64,000 nucleotides of DNA from Oscillatoriaceae cyanobacterium Prado104 (GCA_025454405.1 JALOON010000032.1:81556-145555), one strand, 5' to 3'. Numbered from the stretch's first letter, positions 19,460 through 28,959 are shown. Program-made: numbers and translations. Notes: a model not told the origin generated them from the sequence alone.

Positions 19460-19768
19460 TCCCAAAAGAGCGGACTGAAGTCCGCACTACAAACATTTTT
19501 GATTGCTGCCGATCGACTGGAAGCGATTTGACATTTTCCCGCGCTAAATCTCTCGATCGAAATACAGGTTTTCCCCAATTACTCCCTTCAGTCCTAAAAG
19601 ACTGTGTACTTCTTTCTTCTTCTTCTTCTCTTCGCGTTCTTCGCGCCTTCGCGGTTCGTTCAATACAAATTCTTCAGGTGCGAAGGGAGTAATTTTGAGA
19701 TTTCCTGGTAATTCCCTTGGGGAATATAGATTGTTAATCCAATTTTGATAAAGCGGAGAGGCTAACAA
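19460..19768. other. gap with one AGTCCG hairpin half and low-complexity sequence
   Basis: 309 bases. GCGGACTGAAGTCCGCACTAC (in part) at about 19471-19491 is a short palindrome of the family seen just upstream. A TTCTTCT-rich tract and a TTCGCGCCTTCGCGGTTC stretch (also at about 27680) follow. No gene. Confidence 0.6.
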
Positions 19769-20608
19769 ATGGTTCAAGTTTTACCGCAGATCGCTTCGAC
19801 CCAGGAAACACTGGAAGAGTTAGTGAATCAAATCGGGCGCTATGAAGCGATCGTCTCTGCTTGGGACGATTCGCAACAAGCAGTAGTAATGGGTTTGAAA
19901 GGGGCGATCGAAGCCTTGCACAAAGAAGCTTTGACTCGCTTGATCCGCACCGTGAAACAGGAATCAATAACCGCGCTGCGGCAAGCAGCCGAGGACGAAG
20001 TAGTCTATGGCTTGCTGCGCTACCACGAGTTGATTAAGCCGCCCCTCAGCCAACGATTGCAGCAGGCTCTAGCGGAAGTGCGCCCCAGTTTGCACAGTCA
20101 CAACGGCGATGTTGAACTGGTAGCAGTCCGCCTGCCAGATACGGTAGAAGTCAGGTTTACCGGGACTTGCAGCCACTGCCCGGCCTCTACTCTCACCCTC
20201 TCGGATGGAGTAGAACAAGCTATCAAACGCCACTGCCCGGAAATTCTCTACGTGGTAGCAGTCAGCACAGAGGTTGCAACCCCTAGCGCCAGCAGTCCAG
20301 AAGATCCGGCCTGGCGGCTGGTTACGTCCGTGGCAGAAATTCCCGAAGCAGGCGTGCTGGATATCAAACTGGAAGGCAAACGGTTGCTGCTGAGTCGATC
20401 GGGCGCGCAGGTAAGCTGTTTTCACGATGCTTGCACCCATCTGGGGCGGTCGATCGCGGCTGGCGCAGTCAGCAACGGCCTGTTGACATGTCCCGAACAC
20501 GGCTTTCAGTACCGCCTGACAGACGGCGCATGCCTGACTGCCCCCGAAATGCCCCTGCAGCGTTACCCCGTGCGAGTCGAAAACGGTAGAGTTTTCGTTC
20601 AACTATGA
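19769..20608 (+). CDS. NifU-like C-terminal domain fused to a Rieske ferredoxin domain
   Basis: 279-residue cytoplasmic Fe-S protein. After a helical N-terminus (1-95), a NifU C-terminal domain (about 100-165) carries GTCSHCPAS, able to bind a transferable cluster. A Rieske domain (about 185-279) has ACTHLG and CPEHGFQY, the two Cys and two His ligands of a Rieske [2Fe-2S] cluster. The gene belongs to the cyanobacterial hup-linked set (compare alr0692, from memory) and has been suggested to act in assembly of HupS clusters. Stop and next start overlap as ATGA. Confidence 0.92.
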   Translation: MVQVLPQIASTQETLEELVNQIGRYEAIVSAWDDSQQAVVMGLKGAIEALHKEALTRLIRTVKQESITALRQAAEDEVVYGLLRYHELIKPPLSQRLQQALAEVRPSLHSHNGDVELVAVRLPDTVEVRFTGTCSHCPASTLTLSDGVEQAIKRHCPEILYVVAVSTEVATPSASSPEDPAWRLVTSVAEIPEAGVLDIKLEGKRLLLSRSGAQVSCFHDACTHLGRSIAAGAVSNGLLTCPEHGFQYRLTDGACLTAPEMPLQRYPVRVENGRVFVQL

Positions 20609-21816
20609 ACACCCCAATTAGTGTTAAACCGATTTCAGCACTCAAGCGTCCCGGTACGGACTCGCCTGCATCGCTGCTGGCTGCTTCAGGTGCGGCGGTT
20701 ATTTTAGGAGGCAGCAGCGACTTGTTGCAGGTGGCGGTGCCCGTCGCACCGACTGCTAGCACCATGTTCGGGCCGCGGGGCGTTTGTCTGACTCCCAACG
20801 GATCGCTGTGGGTGGCGGATACGGGGCATCACCGGTTGTTGGGCTGGCGGCAGTGTCCGACTGCGGACGGGCAGCCTGCAGATTGGGTCATCGGACAGCC
20901 GGATTTCGATCGCGAAGGGCAAAATGCTAAAGGTGCGATCGGACCTGCCACTCTCAGCGTCCCCACGGGCATCTGTGCCTGCGGGGACGGCTTAGCGGTT
21001 GCCGATGCTTGGAATCACCGGGTTTTAATTTGGCAGCAAATCCCGCAGGATAGCAACGTTCCGGCGGATCTGGTATTGGGTCAAGCTGATTTTAGTCAGG
21101 GCGAACCCAACCGGGGAACGATGGATGCTGGGGCCGATCGACTGCATTGGCCTTACGGGGTGTTCTACCATGAGGGCAAACTGTTTGTGGCAGACACGGG
21201 CAACCGGCGAGTTTTAATTTGGAACGAATTACCTGTGGCAAACGGGCAACCCGCCGATTTGGTGTTGGGTCAAGCCGATATGAATTCGCGCCACGAAAAC
21301 GGCGGCGGCACTCCAACGGCATCAAGCATGCGTTGGGGACACGCTTTGGCTGTGTGGCGGGGCAATTTGGCGCTTGTCGATGCGGGCAACAATCGGGTGA
21401 TGCTTTGGGAGGGCATTCCGGCGGAAAATAATGCGCCCTGTGCGGTGGTTTTGGGACAGACAACGTTCGATCGGGCGGACATCAACCAAGGCAATTATTA
21501 TCCGAGTGCGGGTACGCTCAATTTACCCTATGGAATTGCGGCAGCAGACGACTGGCTGCTGGTGTCGGATACGGCAAATTCGCGACTTTTGGGCTGGCAC
21601 TATCGATCGGATCTGACTTCACTCCAAGGTGTGGAAGCGGATGCTTTGGCGGGGCAGGTGGATTTTCAGAGTAAGGGCGAAAACCGATCTTACGGATTGC
21701 CAGCGCGGGATAGTTTCTGCTGGGCTTACGGGCTTCAGGTGCAGGGAGAGATCGTGGCGATCGCGGATTCTGGCAACAATCGGGTTTTATTATCTGCAAT
21801 TAATCGCATAAATTGA
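20605..21816 (+). CDS. NHL-repeat protein of the hup/hyp accessory set
   Basis: 403-residue beta-propeller protein with repeated NHL units, e.g. LWVADTGHHRLLGW, LAVADAWNHRVLIW, LFVADTGNRRVLIW, LALVDAGNNRVMLW and VAIADSGNNRVLL, each followed by a VLGQADF-type segment. No signal peptide is evident. Coupled by a four-base overlap to the NifU-Rieske gene. The same pair precedes hypF in Anabaena (alr0692-alr0693, from memory); here a toxin-antitoxin island separates it from hypF. Confidence 0.9.
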   Translation: MNTPISVKPISALKRPGTDSPASLLAASGAAVILGGSSDLLQVAVPVAPTASTMFGPRGVCLTPNGSLWVADTGHHRLLGWRQCPTADGQPADWVIGQPDFDREGQNAKGAIGPATLSVPTGICACGDGLAVADAWNHRVLIWQQIPQDSNVPADLVLGQADFSQGEPNRGTMDAGADRLHWPYGVFYHEGKLFVADTGNRRVLIWNELPVANGQPADLVLGQADMNSRHENGGGTPTASSMRWGHALAVWRGNLALVDAGNNRVMLWEGIPAENNAPCAVVLGQTTFDRADINQGNYYPSAGTLNLPYGIAAADDWLLVSDTANSRLLGWHYRSDLTSLQGVEADALAGQVDFQSKGENRSYGLPARDSFCWAYGLQVQGEIVAIADSGNNRVLLSAINRIN

Positions 21817-21892
21817 ATCGCGTTCGATCGAACTATTTCGATAAAAAATTCCAGGCAATTCAATGACATAAATTACCATAATTCCTGTAGGG

Positions 21893-21944
21893 TTCAAGGT
21901 AGAAGTCGAATGACGAGCGAAGCACATTCGACTTCTACCTTGAA
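21893..21944. repeat. perfect 20-bp stem hairpin with loop ACGAGCGAAGCA
   Basis: TTCAAGGTAGAAGTCGAATG (21893-21912) and its exact reverse complement (21925-21944) flank the 12-base loop ACGAGCGAAGCA. The hairpin at 58478-58527 has the same loop and a different stem. Confidence 0.97.
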
Positions 21945-22062
21945 AGGGTTCACCAACAATCTTTAACGATCGCCAAAAATCTCAAAAACCCGCCCCACCC
22001 CACCAACGATCTTTAATTACCACCACTACACGATAAATCTTTTAACCAAACCTTCAAGGGAT

Positions 22063-22425
22063 TTAAGGTAAAGGTAAATAAGCAATTCGATCTTGATATT
22101 CATCATTTTCAGAAGCGAGGGCAGCTAAAATCAATTCTTCAAGGTTTTCGCCAATACTCAAATTAGGATTGAGTATAAAAATTCCCGGTATATGGCGACC
22201 TAGAGCCATATGGTCTGTCAAATGAACTGGCATCGAAGTACGGTTATTAGTCACAAGCACAAATTGATGTTCTTCGCACCAGCAAAGAATTTCTGGATCG
22301 AGCGTGCCTTTGGGCGGTGTTTCGGTTTCTCCTACCACTTTGATGACGATCTCGGGTTCTCGCAGTCTAATTTGATTGGGATAGAGAGGATTCACATTTT
22401 CATCAATTAGATATGTCAGAGTCAT
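22063..22425 (-). CDS. DUF5615 PIN-like toxin-type protein
   Basis: 120-residue PIN-like protein. The N-terminal LIDENVNPL carries the acidic pair, and the central DPEILCWCEEHQFVLVTNN resembles the second acidic motif of DUF5615. Such proteins pair with DUF433 proteins in putative toxin-antitoxin modules, probably acting on RNA; activity is not shown. It lies eight bases downstream of the DUF433 gene on the same strand. Confidence 0.85.
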   Translation of the reverse strand: MTLTYLIDENVNPLYPNQIRLREPEIVIKVVGETETPPKGTLDPEILCWCEEHQFVLVTNNRTSMPVHLTDHMALGRHIPGIFILNPNLSIGENLEELILAALASENDEYQDRIAYLPLP

Positions 22426-22432
22426 CAGCTTG

Positions 22433-22762
22433 TTATTTTGCTTGTCTTGCGGCTCTCAATTGTCGAAGTTTTTCCGATACGGGTGGAGGGTTGAGGCGCT
22501 GTTGTTCTCTCATTTTGTGACCGTGTTCTATCCAATTTTTTAGGTAATTGCCGATCGCTTCTTTGTTTTGCAGGTAATAGAGAATTGTAGCATAGACTTG
22601 TTCTAAGGTTAGTGAGGGGTAGGTTTGGGCAATTTCCTCTGGAGTGCAACCGCGATCGATGTATTCATAAAGGATGGTTTCGATACCGACGCGCGTTCCT
22701 TTGAGCCGAATATCATCGGGGGTCAAAAAGTTGAAATAATCTGTTATTTGGGATGTTGGCAT
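22433..22762 (-). CDS. DUF433 antitoxin-type protein
   Basis: 109-residue DUF433 protein. The helix-turn-helix-like core is clear (IRLKGTRVGIETILYEYIDRG and TPEEIAQTYPSLTLEQVYATI). It probably binds DNA and neutralises the DUF5615 partner encoded just downstream. The basic C-terminus (LRQLRAARQAK) is probably unstructured. Confidence 0.88.
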   Translation of the reverse strand: MPTSQITDYFNFLTPDDIRLKGTRVGIETILYEYIDRGCTPEEIAQTYPSLTLEQVYATILYYLQNKEAIGNYLKNWIEHGHKMREQQRLNPPPVSEKLRQLRAARQAK

Positions 22763-22910
22763 AGGTTAGATCTCCATCAAGTTGATTCTTTTTATGTTTT
22801 TAAGAGCGACAATCTCCCTAGCTCTCGATCTTAGCTCGCAATGACACGTTTTGCTAAGCGAACCGTATTGAGATATAATTGAGTTTTAGCACAACACAAA
22901 TCATTGTCCT

Positions 22911-23141
22911 ATGAAAACCATTGACAAAAGTCAATTAACAGCTCAATTACTAGAATTTTTGCAAATTGTCGAGCTAGAAGGCGAAGAAATCATAGTAATG
23001 GATGGAACCAAACCAGTTGTCATAATTTCCCAATATGAAAAGACTCTTTCAACTGAAGAATTATTTAAGGATATGCGGGGGAAAGTAAAATATTTTGAAG
23101 ACTTAACTGCGCCAACAACTGAAGAATGGCAGGAAGTATGA
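22911..23141 (+). CDS. Phd/YefM-type antitoxin
   Basis: 76-residue antitoxin-like protein (MKTIDKSQLTAQLLEFLQIV, IIVMDGTKPVVIISQ) expected to bind its own promoter and a VapC-type toxin. Its stop overlaps, as ATGA, the start of a toxin gene that is now truncated to 27 codons, so the antitoxin is effectively orphaned. Confidence 0.85.
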   Translation: MKTIDKSQLTAQLLEFLQIVELEGEEIIVMDGTKPVVIISQYEKTLSTEELFKDMRGKVKYFEDLTAPTTEEWQEV

Positions 23142-23221
23142 CTGTTGTCCTCGATACCTGCGCTCTCATTTGGTGGAGTTTAGATCCAGACCGACTTTCT
23201 CAACCTATAAAATATATTTGA
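23138..23221 (+). pseudogene. VapC-type PIN toxin, truncated after 27 codons
   Basis: The first codons read MTVVLDTCALIWWSLDPDRL, the typical start of a PIN-domain toxin with the first catalytic Asp, then PIKYI and stop. All remaining acidic motifs are missing. The truncation point coincides with the end of an unrelated minus-strand fragment, so the toxin was probably cut by a rearrangement. Confidence 0.8.
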
Positions 23222-23682
23222 TTTTGATTTCTTTTTTCCCAATGCCGTGTGCTTCGTACCAGTGTAGCTCAGCTTCGCAGGCTGTACCGTCAGTCAGGAT
23301 AATTGTGGCAATTCCTTTGAGTTTTCTCCAACGTCCGTTGCCATAATTTTTCTGCAGCAGCCAACACCCGAATCCACAATTGTTTAGCCAATTCTAGATT
23401 TTTGTTAACTTCAACCCTGTAAGCATCATTTTTGAGCGTAGCAATATCAGCTAATGTGGCGTATTTCGGCAAAAGAATTAGGTGAGATTTTTCAATCGGT
23501 TCGGCAATAGTGAGAGGTGTTTGCTTGGGTTTCCCACATTGGCGATTGAGTTCGGGTACTCGATGGATTAAATATTGATTCAATCGTTCAACAGTCGCAC
23601 ATTTACTTTGAGCCCCCAATCCTTCTAATAACGCACAAGTAAAAGCACCTTGTTGTAAATCCTCAATTTCGTATTATCTAAT
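23205..23682 (-). pseudogene. remnants of a caspase-family protein and of a small HWYEAHGIG-type protein
   Basis: On the minus strand, one frame (about 23680 down to 23290) gives LQQGAFTCALLEGLG, CATVERLNQYLIHRVPELNR and SHLILLPKYATLADI, which looks like the C-terminal part of cyanobacterial caspase-like (peptidase C14) proteins; the catalytic part is absent and a stop lies just upstream. A second frame (about 23340-23205) gives RWRKLKGIATIILTDG and AELHWYEAHGIGKKE, the end of a small conserved cyanobacterial protein. Neither has a plausible start. Family assignments are from recall of motifs. Confidence 0.6.
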
Positions 23683-23848
23683 TCTGCCAGATACAAACCC
23701 CAACGATCGCGATAAATTGTACCGCAAATCTCGATCGCCCCCGATCCCTTCAAGTCGATCGTTCCAAATAAAACGCAAGTTTTTACTTAGATCGCGGCGC
23801 GGGTTCTCGCATATTAGATCCGCCTAGGGCGTATTTTCAAAGTCTTCG

Positions 23849-23972
23849 ATCCCCCCCAGCCCCCCTTAAAAAGGGGGGAGCAAGAGTATTAAATTCCCCC
23901 TTTTTTACCCCATTAAACATGGGGAGAAACACTCTTAAAGTCCCCCTTCTTAAGGGGGATTTAGGGGGATCT
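23849..23972. repeat. CCCCCTTAAG/CTTAAGGGGG element upstream of hypF
   Basis: Two C-run/G-run palindromes with GATCCCCCC at one end and GGGGGATCTGA at the other; same family as at 8544-8850 and 15255-15552. The remaining part of the 23.7-24.24 kb gap shows nothing else recognisable. Confidence 0.75.
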
Positions 23973-25199
23973 GAATCTGAAGGGGCAGTTGCCAAAATCA
24001 GCTCAAAAATAAAGGAAAAATAAAATCGCGATCGCCCAGCATAAAAAAAGATTTAAGCTGTAAAATACGATACAAATCATGACAAATTCAATCCTAACAA
24101 TTGGGATTCAACAATTGACGATCGCTGCTCAAACCCACAAGAAAAACTTAAATAATGCTAAAATAAACATAGTTAATAAAGAGAAAAGGAAAAGATAAAA
24201 GGATCGCGATCGAATCTCGAATTTCAGCGCCACATATTTATGACACCCAACAACGCTCCATCCAGTTCGATCGCCCCGACGCCCCCCGCACCCGATCGAG
24301 AGGCAAAAATTGCTGTTGCCATTCGGGTACGGGGAACCGTGCAAGGGGTAGGATTTCGCCCGACGGTGTACCGGCTGGCCCGCGAGTGTCAGTTGCTGGG
24401 CACCGTTGGCAACGACGGGGCAGGGGTATCGATTCAAGTTGTGGGGCAGCGAGGCGCGATCGAGCGATTCCTGCAGCGCCTGCAAACCGAAGCACCGCCC
24501 CTAGCAAGGATCGAAAACATCACCCAACAAGTTTTAGAGATTGACTCGGGTATTGACAATTTCACCGATTTCTGCATTGCGCCCAGCCTCGACACCCCGG
24601 CGCGCACGGAAATTGCACCGGATGCAGCCATTTGCCCGCAATGCTTGGCCGATATCTTTGACCCCTTCAGCCGCTTTTACCGCTATCCCTTCACCAACTG
24701 CACCCACTGCGGCCCGCGCCTGAGCATTATCAAAGCAATTCCCTACGATCGCGCCCGCACCAGCATGGCGGCATTCCCGATGTGTCCGACTTGCCAGCAG
24801 GATTACGAGGATGCGGGCGATCGGCGCTTCCACGCCCAGCCGGTTGCTTGCCACAAGTGCGGGCCGAAAGCCTGGTTGGAAAGAACCGACGGACGGGCGA
24901 TCGTTGCCGATATGTTTTCCATGCTGGATGAGGTAGATGCTGCCTGCACGCTGCTGCAACGCGGCGAAATTGTTGCCATCAAAGGCATCGGAGGCATCCA
25001 TCTCGCCTGCGACGCTACCAACGAAACCGCAGTTCAAACCCTCAGAAAGCGCAAGCACCGCGATCGCAAACCCTTTGCTCTGATGGCGCGAGATGTGGCA
25101 ATTATCGAACAATATTGCTCGATCGACGATGCCGAACGCGAGTTGTTACAAAGTCCCGCAGCGCCGATCGTCCTGTTGAAAATTAAGCATCAATCCCCA

Positions 25200-25247
25200 G
25201 GGGGAGAGGGGGAGAGGGGGAGAGAGGGAGAGGGGGGGAGGGGGAGA
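25200..25247. repeat. (GGGGGAGA)n in-frame tract inside hypF
   Basis: Six 8-bp units (48 bases) near codon 320, inside the YrdC-like region. The length is a multiple of three, so the reading frame is kept. It adds about 16 Gly/Glu/Arg residues not expected in HypF. Confidence 0.9.
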
Positions 25248-26407
25248 ATTTCTGCAGTCGCTCAAATTGCTGGCTCGATCGCCCCCGATCTCAACGTGTT
25301 GGGTTTCATGTTGCCCTACACTCCGTTACACCATCTAATATTGCGGCGGATGAATCGCCCGATCGTCCTTACTAGCGGCAATCTGAGCGATGAACCTCAG
25401 TGCATTGACAATACAGAGGCGCGACAAAAATTAGGCCCAATTGCCAATTATTTTTTATTGCACGATCGCGACATCGTAAATCGCGTCGATGATTCCGTAG
25501 CGCGCATCGCCGGCGGGCGGGTGCAAATCCTGCGCCGCGCCCGAGGCTTTGCACCCGCCCCGATGCGCTTGCCTGCGGGATTCGAGCAAGCTGGGCCGAT
25601 TCTGGCAATGGGAGGCGAACTCAAAAATACTTTTTGCTTGCTGCGAGAGGGACAGGCAATTCTCTCCCAACACCTCGGCGATTTGGAAAATGCAGCGGCT
25701 TTTGAGGCGTATCAAGACACGTTGAATTTGTACTTGAATTTATTTGAGCTTGAGCCCGCAAAGATTGCCGTTGACTTGCATCCAGAATATTTATCCACAA
25801 AATTGGGCAAAGAATTAGCAACCGACATTGCGATCGAGCCGATCCAGCACCACCACGCCCATATTGCCGCCTGCATGGCAGAAAATCAATTGCCGATCGA
25901 CACTGCACCAGTTTTGGGCATTGCCTTAGACGGATTGGGCTACGGCGCGGATGGCACGCTTTGGGGCGGCGAGTTTTTGCTGGCAGATTACCGCCAATTT
26001 GAACGTTTGGGCTACTTGAAACCAGTAGCAATGCTGGGCGGCGAACAAGCAATTTATCAGCCTTGGCGCAATACCTACGCTCACTTAAAGGCTGCCGGCG
26101 CTTGGACTCAGTGGCAGCCGGATGAAACGCTGGAATTGTTTGGATTTTTGGCAAAACAACCCCTGGCAACGTTCGATCGACTGCTAGCAACTGGCATGAA
26201 TTCACCGCTAGCATCATCTTGCGGGCGGTTATTTGATGCCGTAGCCGCAGCCTTAGGAATTTGTCGCGATCGCAGCAGCTACGAAGGACAAGGCGCGATC
26301 GCCCTAGAAGCAATGGCTGCCGAATATCTGTCCGCCCAACCAGAAGCCTCCTGCGAGCCCTATCCCTTTTCTATCGCCTGTGCAAAGGAGAGTGGGAGAG
26401 TGGGAAA

Positions 26408-26584
26408 GGTGGACTGTAGGGGCGGTGCCCCCGTGCCCGCCCCGAGAGGGGAAGAGGTGGACTGTAGGGGCGGTGCCCCCGTGCCCGCCCCGAGAGGGGA
26501 AGAGGATGCCCAATCCCCAATGCCCAATCCCCAATGCCCAATCCCCAATGCCCAATCCCCAATCCCCAATTCCCAATTCCCCAT
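26408..26584. repeat. 48-bp direct repeat plus (NCCCAAT)n heptamer tract inside hypF
   Basis: A 48-bp unit (starting GGTGGACTGTAGGGGCGG) is repeated exactly at 26408-26455 and 26456-26503. It is followed by eleven NCCCAAT-type heptamers (26508-26584), the last one imperfect. Heptamer STRRs of CCCCAAT type are known from cyanobacterial intergenic DNA. The hypF reading frame changes across this block. Confidence 0.95.
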
Positions 26585-26916
26585 TCCTGTTAGATCCCAG
26601 TCCCATGTGGCGTGCTTTGGTTGCAGATTTGCAGCAGGGCTTGTCCGAAGCGGAAATTGCGGCTCGCTTTCATGTCGGATTGGCAAGGGCGATCGTCCAA
26701 ATGACCGATGTTTTGCACCACCACCACCCATTTACCCATGTTGTTCTCACGGGCGGCGTTTTCCAAAATCTCGTGTTGCACCAACAGGTAACTCAACGGT
26801 TGACTGCAATGGGACTGACAGTTTTATCTCATTATCTAGTGCCGCCCAACGATGGCGGATTATCTCTCGGACAAGCCGCGATCGCCGCCGCCAGAACAAT
26901 TGTTCGTCAGAAATAA

Positions 26917-27335
26917 TCGGCGGTGCGTAGCTGAGGCTTGAAACTCGATCGCCCGCTCGACGGCTTTACATTGCAAAATTGTCCGCAAAATGCAAAATTT
27001 TGGTTGTTTTCATTAAGAAAAAATGCAGATTTTTTTCCATATTGTAATGCGCTAAATATGCTATTATAATACGTAATTGTTCGCAGTGAAGACTTTAATC
27101 TTAGGATTTTGCGGACTGAAGTCCTCACTACAAACATAAGAATAATCCGATCGCGATCGCGCGGACATAATACCAACAGGTGTAGGTTTTCCGCACGAGA
27201 AAAGGTGGCAAGAACATCGACCTTTTCAATTGTCAATTCACAGCAGATAAATAACCTTCGCGATCGGGAACGCTCGCACTCTCTAATAATCTTCGCGAGT
27301 TCTGACGCTCGCACTAGCAACTATCAAATATCAAT
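26917..27335. other. hypF-hypC gap with a dispersed hairpin
   Basis: 419 bases. TCGCAGTGAAGACTTTAATC and GCGGACTGAAGTCCTCACTA (27080-27135) form a copy of the AGTCC hairpin family. Otherwise AT-rich sequence with GATCGCGATCGCG and no gene. Confidence 0.65.
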
Positions 27336-27605
27336 ATGTGTTTAGGAATTCCGGGTCAAATAACAGAAATTACCGACGCAACTTGCAAACTTGCGATCGT
27401 GAATATTGGTGGCGTGAAACGTCAAGTGAATATTGCCTGCATTGTAGACGAAGACCATCCCGTTGAGTCTTGCGTTGGCGATTGGGTATTAGTTCACGTG
27501 GGGTTTGCGATGAATCGAATTGCAGAAGAAGAAGCAGCCCAAACCCTCGAACTGCTTGCAGAAATAGCGCGATCGCAAGAGCAAGTATTGAACCTCAACG
27601 CTTAA
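27336..27605 (+). CDS. hypC: hydrogenase maturation chaperone HypC
   Basis: 89-residue HypC/HupF-family chaperone that carries the Fe(CN)2CO unit with HypD to the large subunit. It begins MCLGIPGQI, with the essential Cys2, and has the conserved GDWVLVHVGFAMNRI. The length is typical. No clear ribosome-binding site precedes the ATG. Confidence 0.97.
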   Translation: MCLGIPGQITEITDATCKLAIVNIGGVKRQVNIACIVDEDHPVESCVGDWVLVHVGFAMNRIAEEEAAQTLELLAEIARSQEQVLNLNA

Positions 27606-27728
27606 ATCGATCGCATTATGCAATCCCAAATGCAGACAAACTACCCTGCAAAATCCCTTCCTTCCCTCTTCCCTTCGCGCCCTTCGCGTCTTCGCGGTTC
27701 AATAAAAAAATTATTAAAGCAGTTTCGA

Positions 27729-27787
27729 TCTTCCTTCTTCCTTCTTCCTTCTTCCTTCTTCCTTCTTCCTTCTTCCTTCTTCCTTCA
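27729..27787. repeat. (TTCTTCC)n heptamer repeat upstream of hypD
   Basis: About eight TTCTTCC units end ten bases before the hypD start, in the place where a ribosome-binding site is expected. The reverse-complement heptamer is inside glmS, and another tract is at 55071-55103. Confidence 0.9.
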
Positions 27788-27795
27788 TCTTAATT

Positions 27796-28959
27796 ATGAA
27801 ATACGTTAATGAATTTCGCGATCCAGAAACAGCCCGATCGTTGCTGCAAGAAATCGAACAACTCGGCAGGCAATTATCTGGCAGCAAAGGCAGACCAATT
27901 AAACTAATGGAAATCTGCGGCGGACACACCCACGCCATTTTCAAATACGGAATTGAAGACTTGCTATCCGAGACGATCGAACTGATTCACGGCCCCGGCT
28001 GTCCCGTATGCGTCATGCCCCGAGGGCGCTTGGATGACGCGATCGCCCTTACCGAAATTCCCGATGTCATCCTCACAACTTTTGGCGATACAATGCGGGT
28101 TCCCGGCTCCAAAAAAAGCCTGTTGCAAGCCAAGGCTAGCGGTGCAGATATTCGCATGGTTTACTCGCCCCTAGATGCCCTGAAAATTGCCCGAGAAAAC
28201 CCCGATCGAGAAGTGGTATTTCTAGCGCTGGGATTTGAAACTACGGCCCCGAGCACTGCATTAACCGTGCTGCAAGCAGCCGCAGAAAACATTAATAATT
28301 TCAGCCTATTTGCGAATCACGTTCTAGTAATTCCAGCACTTCAAGCATTGTTAGACAATCCCGATTTGCAACTAGATGGATTTGTCGGACCCGGCCATGT
28401 CAGCATGGTAATTGGATGCAATCCCTACAAATTTATTCCGTCAGAATACGGCAAGCCGATCGTCGTTTCGGGATTCGAGCCATTGGATATTTTGCAATCG
28501 ATTTGGATGGTGCTCAAACAGATGGCAGAGGGGCGCTGCGAAGTCGAAAATCAGTACAGCCGCCTCGTGCAGCCCGACGGCAACGCGATCGCCCTTAACG
28601 CAATGAAAACAGTATTTGAAGTGCGCGAACAATTTGAATGGCGAGGCTTAGGCGAAATTCCAGCTTCCGGTTTAAAACTGCGATCGGAATACGCCCAATT
28701 TGATGCCGAAGTTAAATTTGTTTTACCCAATGCCAAAGTTGCCGATAGCAAAGCCTGCCAGTGCGGGCAAATTCTCAAAGGAGTAATGAAGCCTTGGCAG
28801 TGCAAAGTATTTGGTACAGCTTGCACTCCCGAAAATCCGATCGGCACCTGCATGGTATCTTCCGAAGGAGCCTGCGCAGCTTATTACAAATACGGACGTT
28901 TGTCAATCCCAAAAGTGCCAATTTCGACAAAAACAACTGTTTCAGTTGCCAACAGATAA
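27796..28959 (+). CDS. hypD: hydrogenase maturation factor HypD
   Basis: 387-residue [4Fe-4S] scaffold on which the Fe(CN)2CO group of [NiFe]-hydrogenase is assembled with HypC. The family motifs are clear: LMEICGGHTHAI, HGPGCPVCVMP, GFETTAPS, GPGHVSMVIG, and the Cys-rich C-terminus (KACQCGQILKG, FGTACTPENPIGTCMVSSEG). No canonical Shine-Dalgarno is present because the heptamer tract abuts the start. Confidence 0.98.
   Translation: MKYVNEFRDPETARSLLQEIEQLGRQLSGSKGRPIKLMEICGGHTHAIFKYGIEDLLSETIELIHGPGCPVCVMPRGRLDDAIALTEIPDVILTTFGDTMRVPGSKKSLLQAKASGADIRMVYSPLDALKIARENPDREVVFLALGFETTAPSTALTVLQAAAENINNFSLFANHVLVIPALQALLDNPDLQLDGFVGPGHVSMVIGCNPYKFIPSEYGKPIVVSGFEPLDILQSIWMVLKQMAEGRCEVENQYSRLVQPDGNAIALNAMKTVFEVREQFEWRGLGEIPASGLKLRSEYAQFDAEVKFVLPNAKVADSKACQCGQILKGVMKPWQCKVFGTACTPENPIGTCMVSSEGACAAYYKYGRLSIPKVPISTKTTVSVANR

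Larger units (their letters stand above)
24240..26916 (+). pseudogene. hypF: hydrogenase maturation carbamoyltransferase HypF, frame broken at tandem repeats
   Basis: HypF makes the thiocarboxamide on HypE used for the CN ligands of [NiFe]-hydrogenase. Domains in order: acylphosphatase (VRGTVQGVGFRPTVYRLA, about residues 25-115), zinc motifs (CPQCLADIFDP, CTHCGPR, CPTCQQDYED, CHKCGP), a YrdC-like domain, and the Kae1-like domain with HHHAHIAACMAEN. The first frame is good to about 26388. Then come repeats: two 48-bp units, and a (NCCCAAT)n tract at 26508-26584. The C-terminal about 100 residues ([20 protein letters not shown] to the stop at 26914-26916) continue in a different frame. An (GGGGGAGA)n tract at 25200-25247 is in frame. 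Either hypF is inactive or switched, or there is a sequencing error in the repeat. Confidence 0.85.

Noticed and set aside
26304..26731. Long minus-strand open frames across the repeats in hypF
   Set aside because: They are the antisense of GC-rich tandem repeats ([12 protein letters not shown] peptides) with no ribosome-binding site or known domain.
27606..27795. Reading the TTCTTCC tract before hypD as part of a small protein
   Set aside because: The tract is open in several frames only because of its repeat; similar tracts are intergenic elsewhere.
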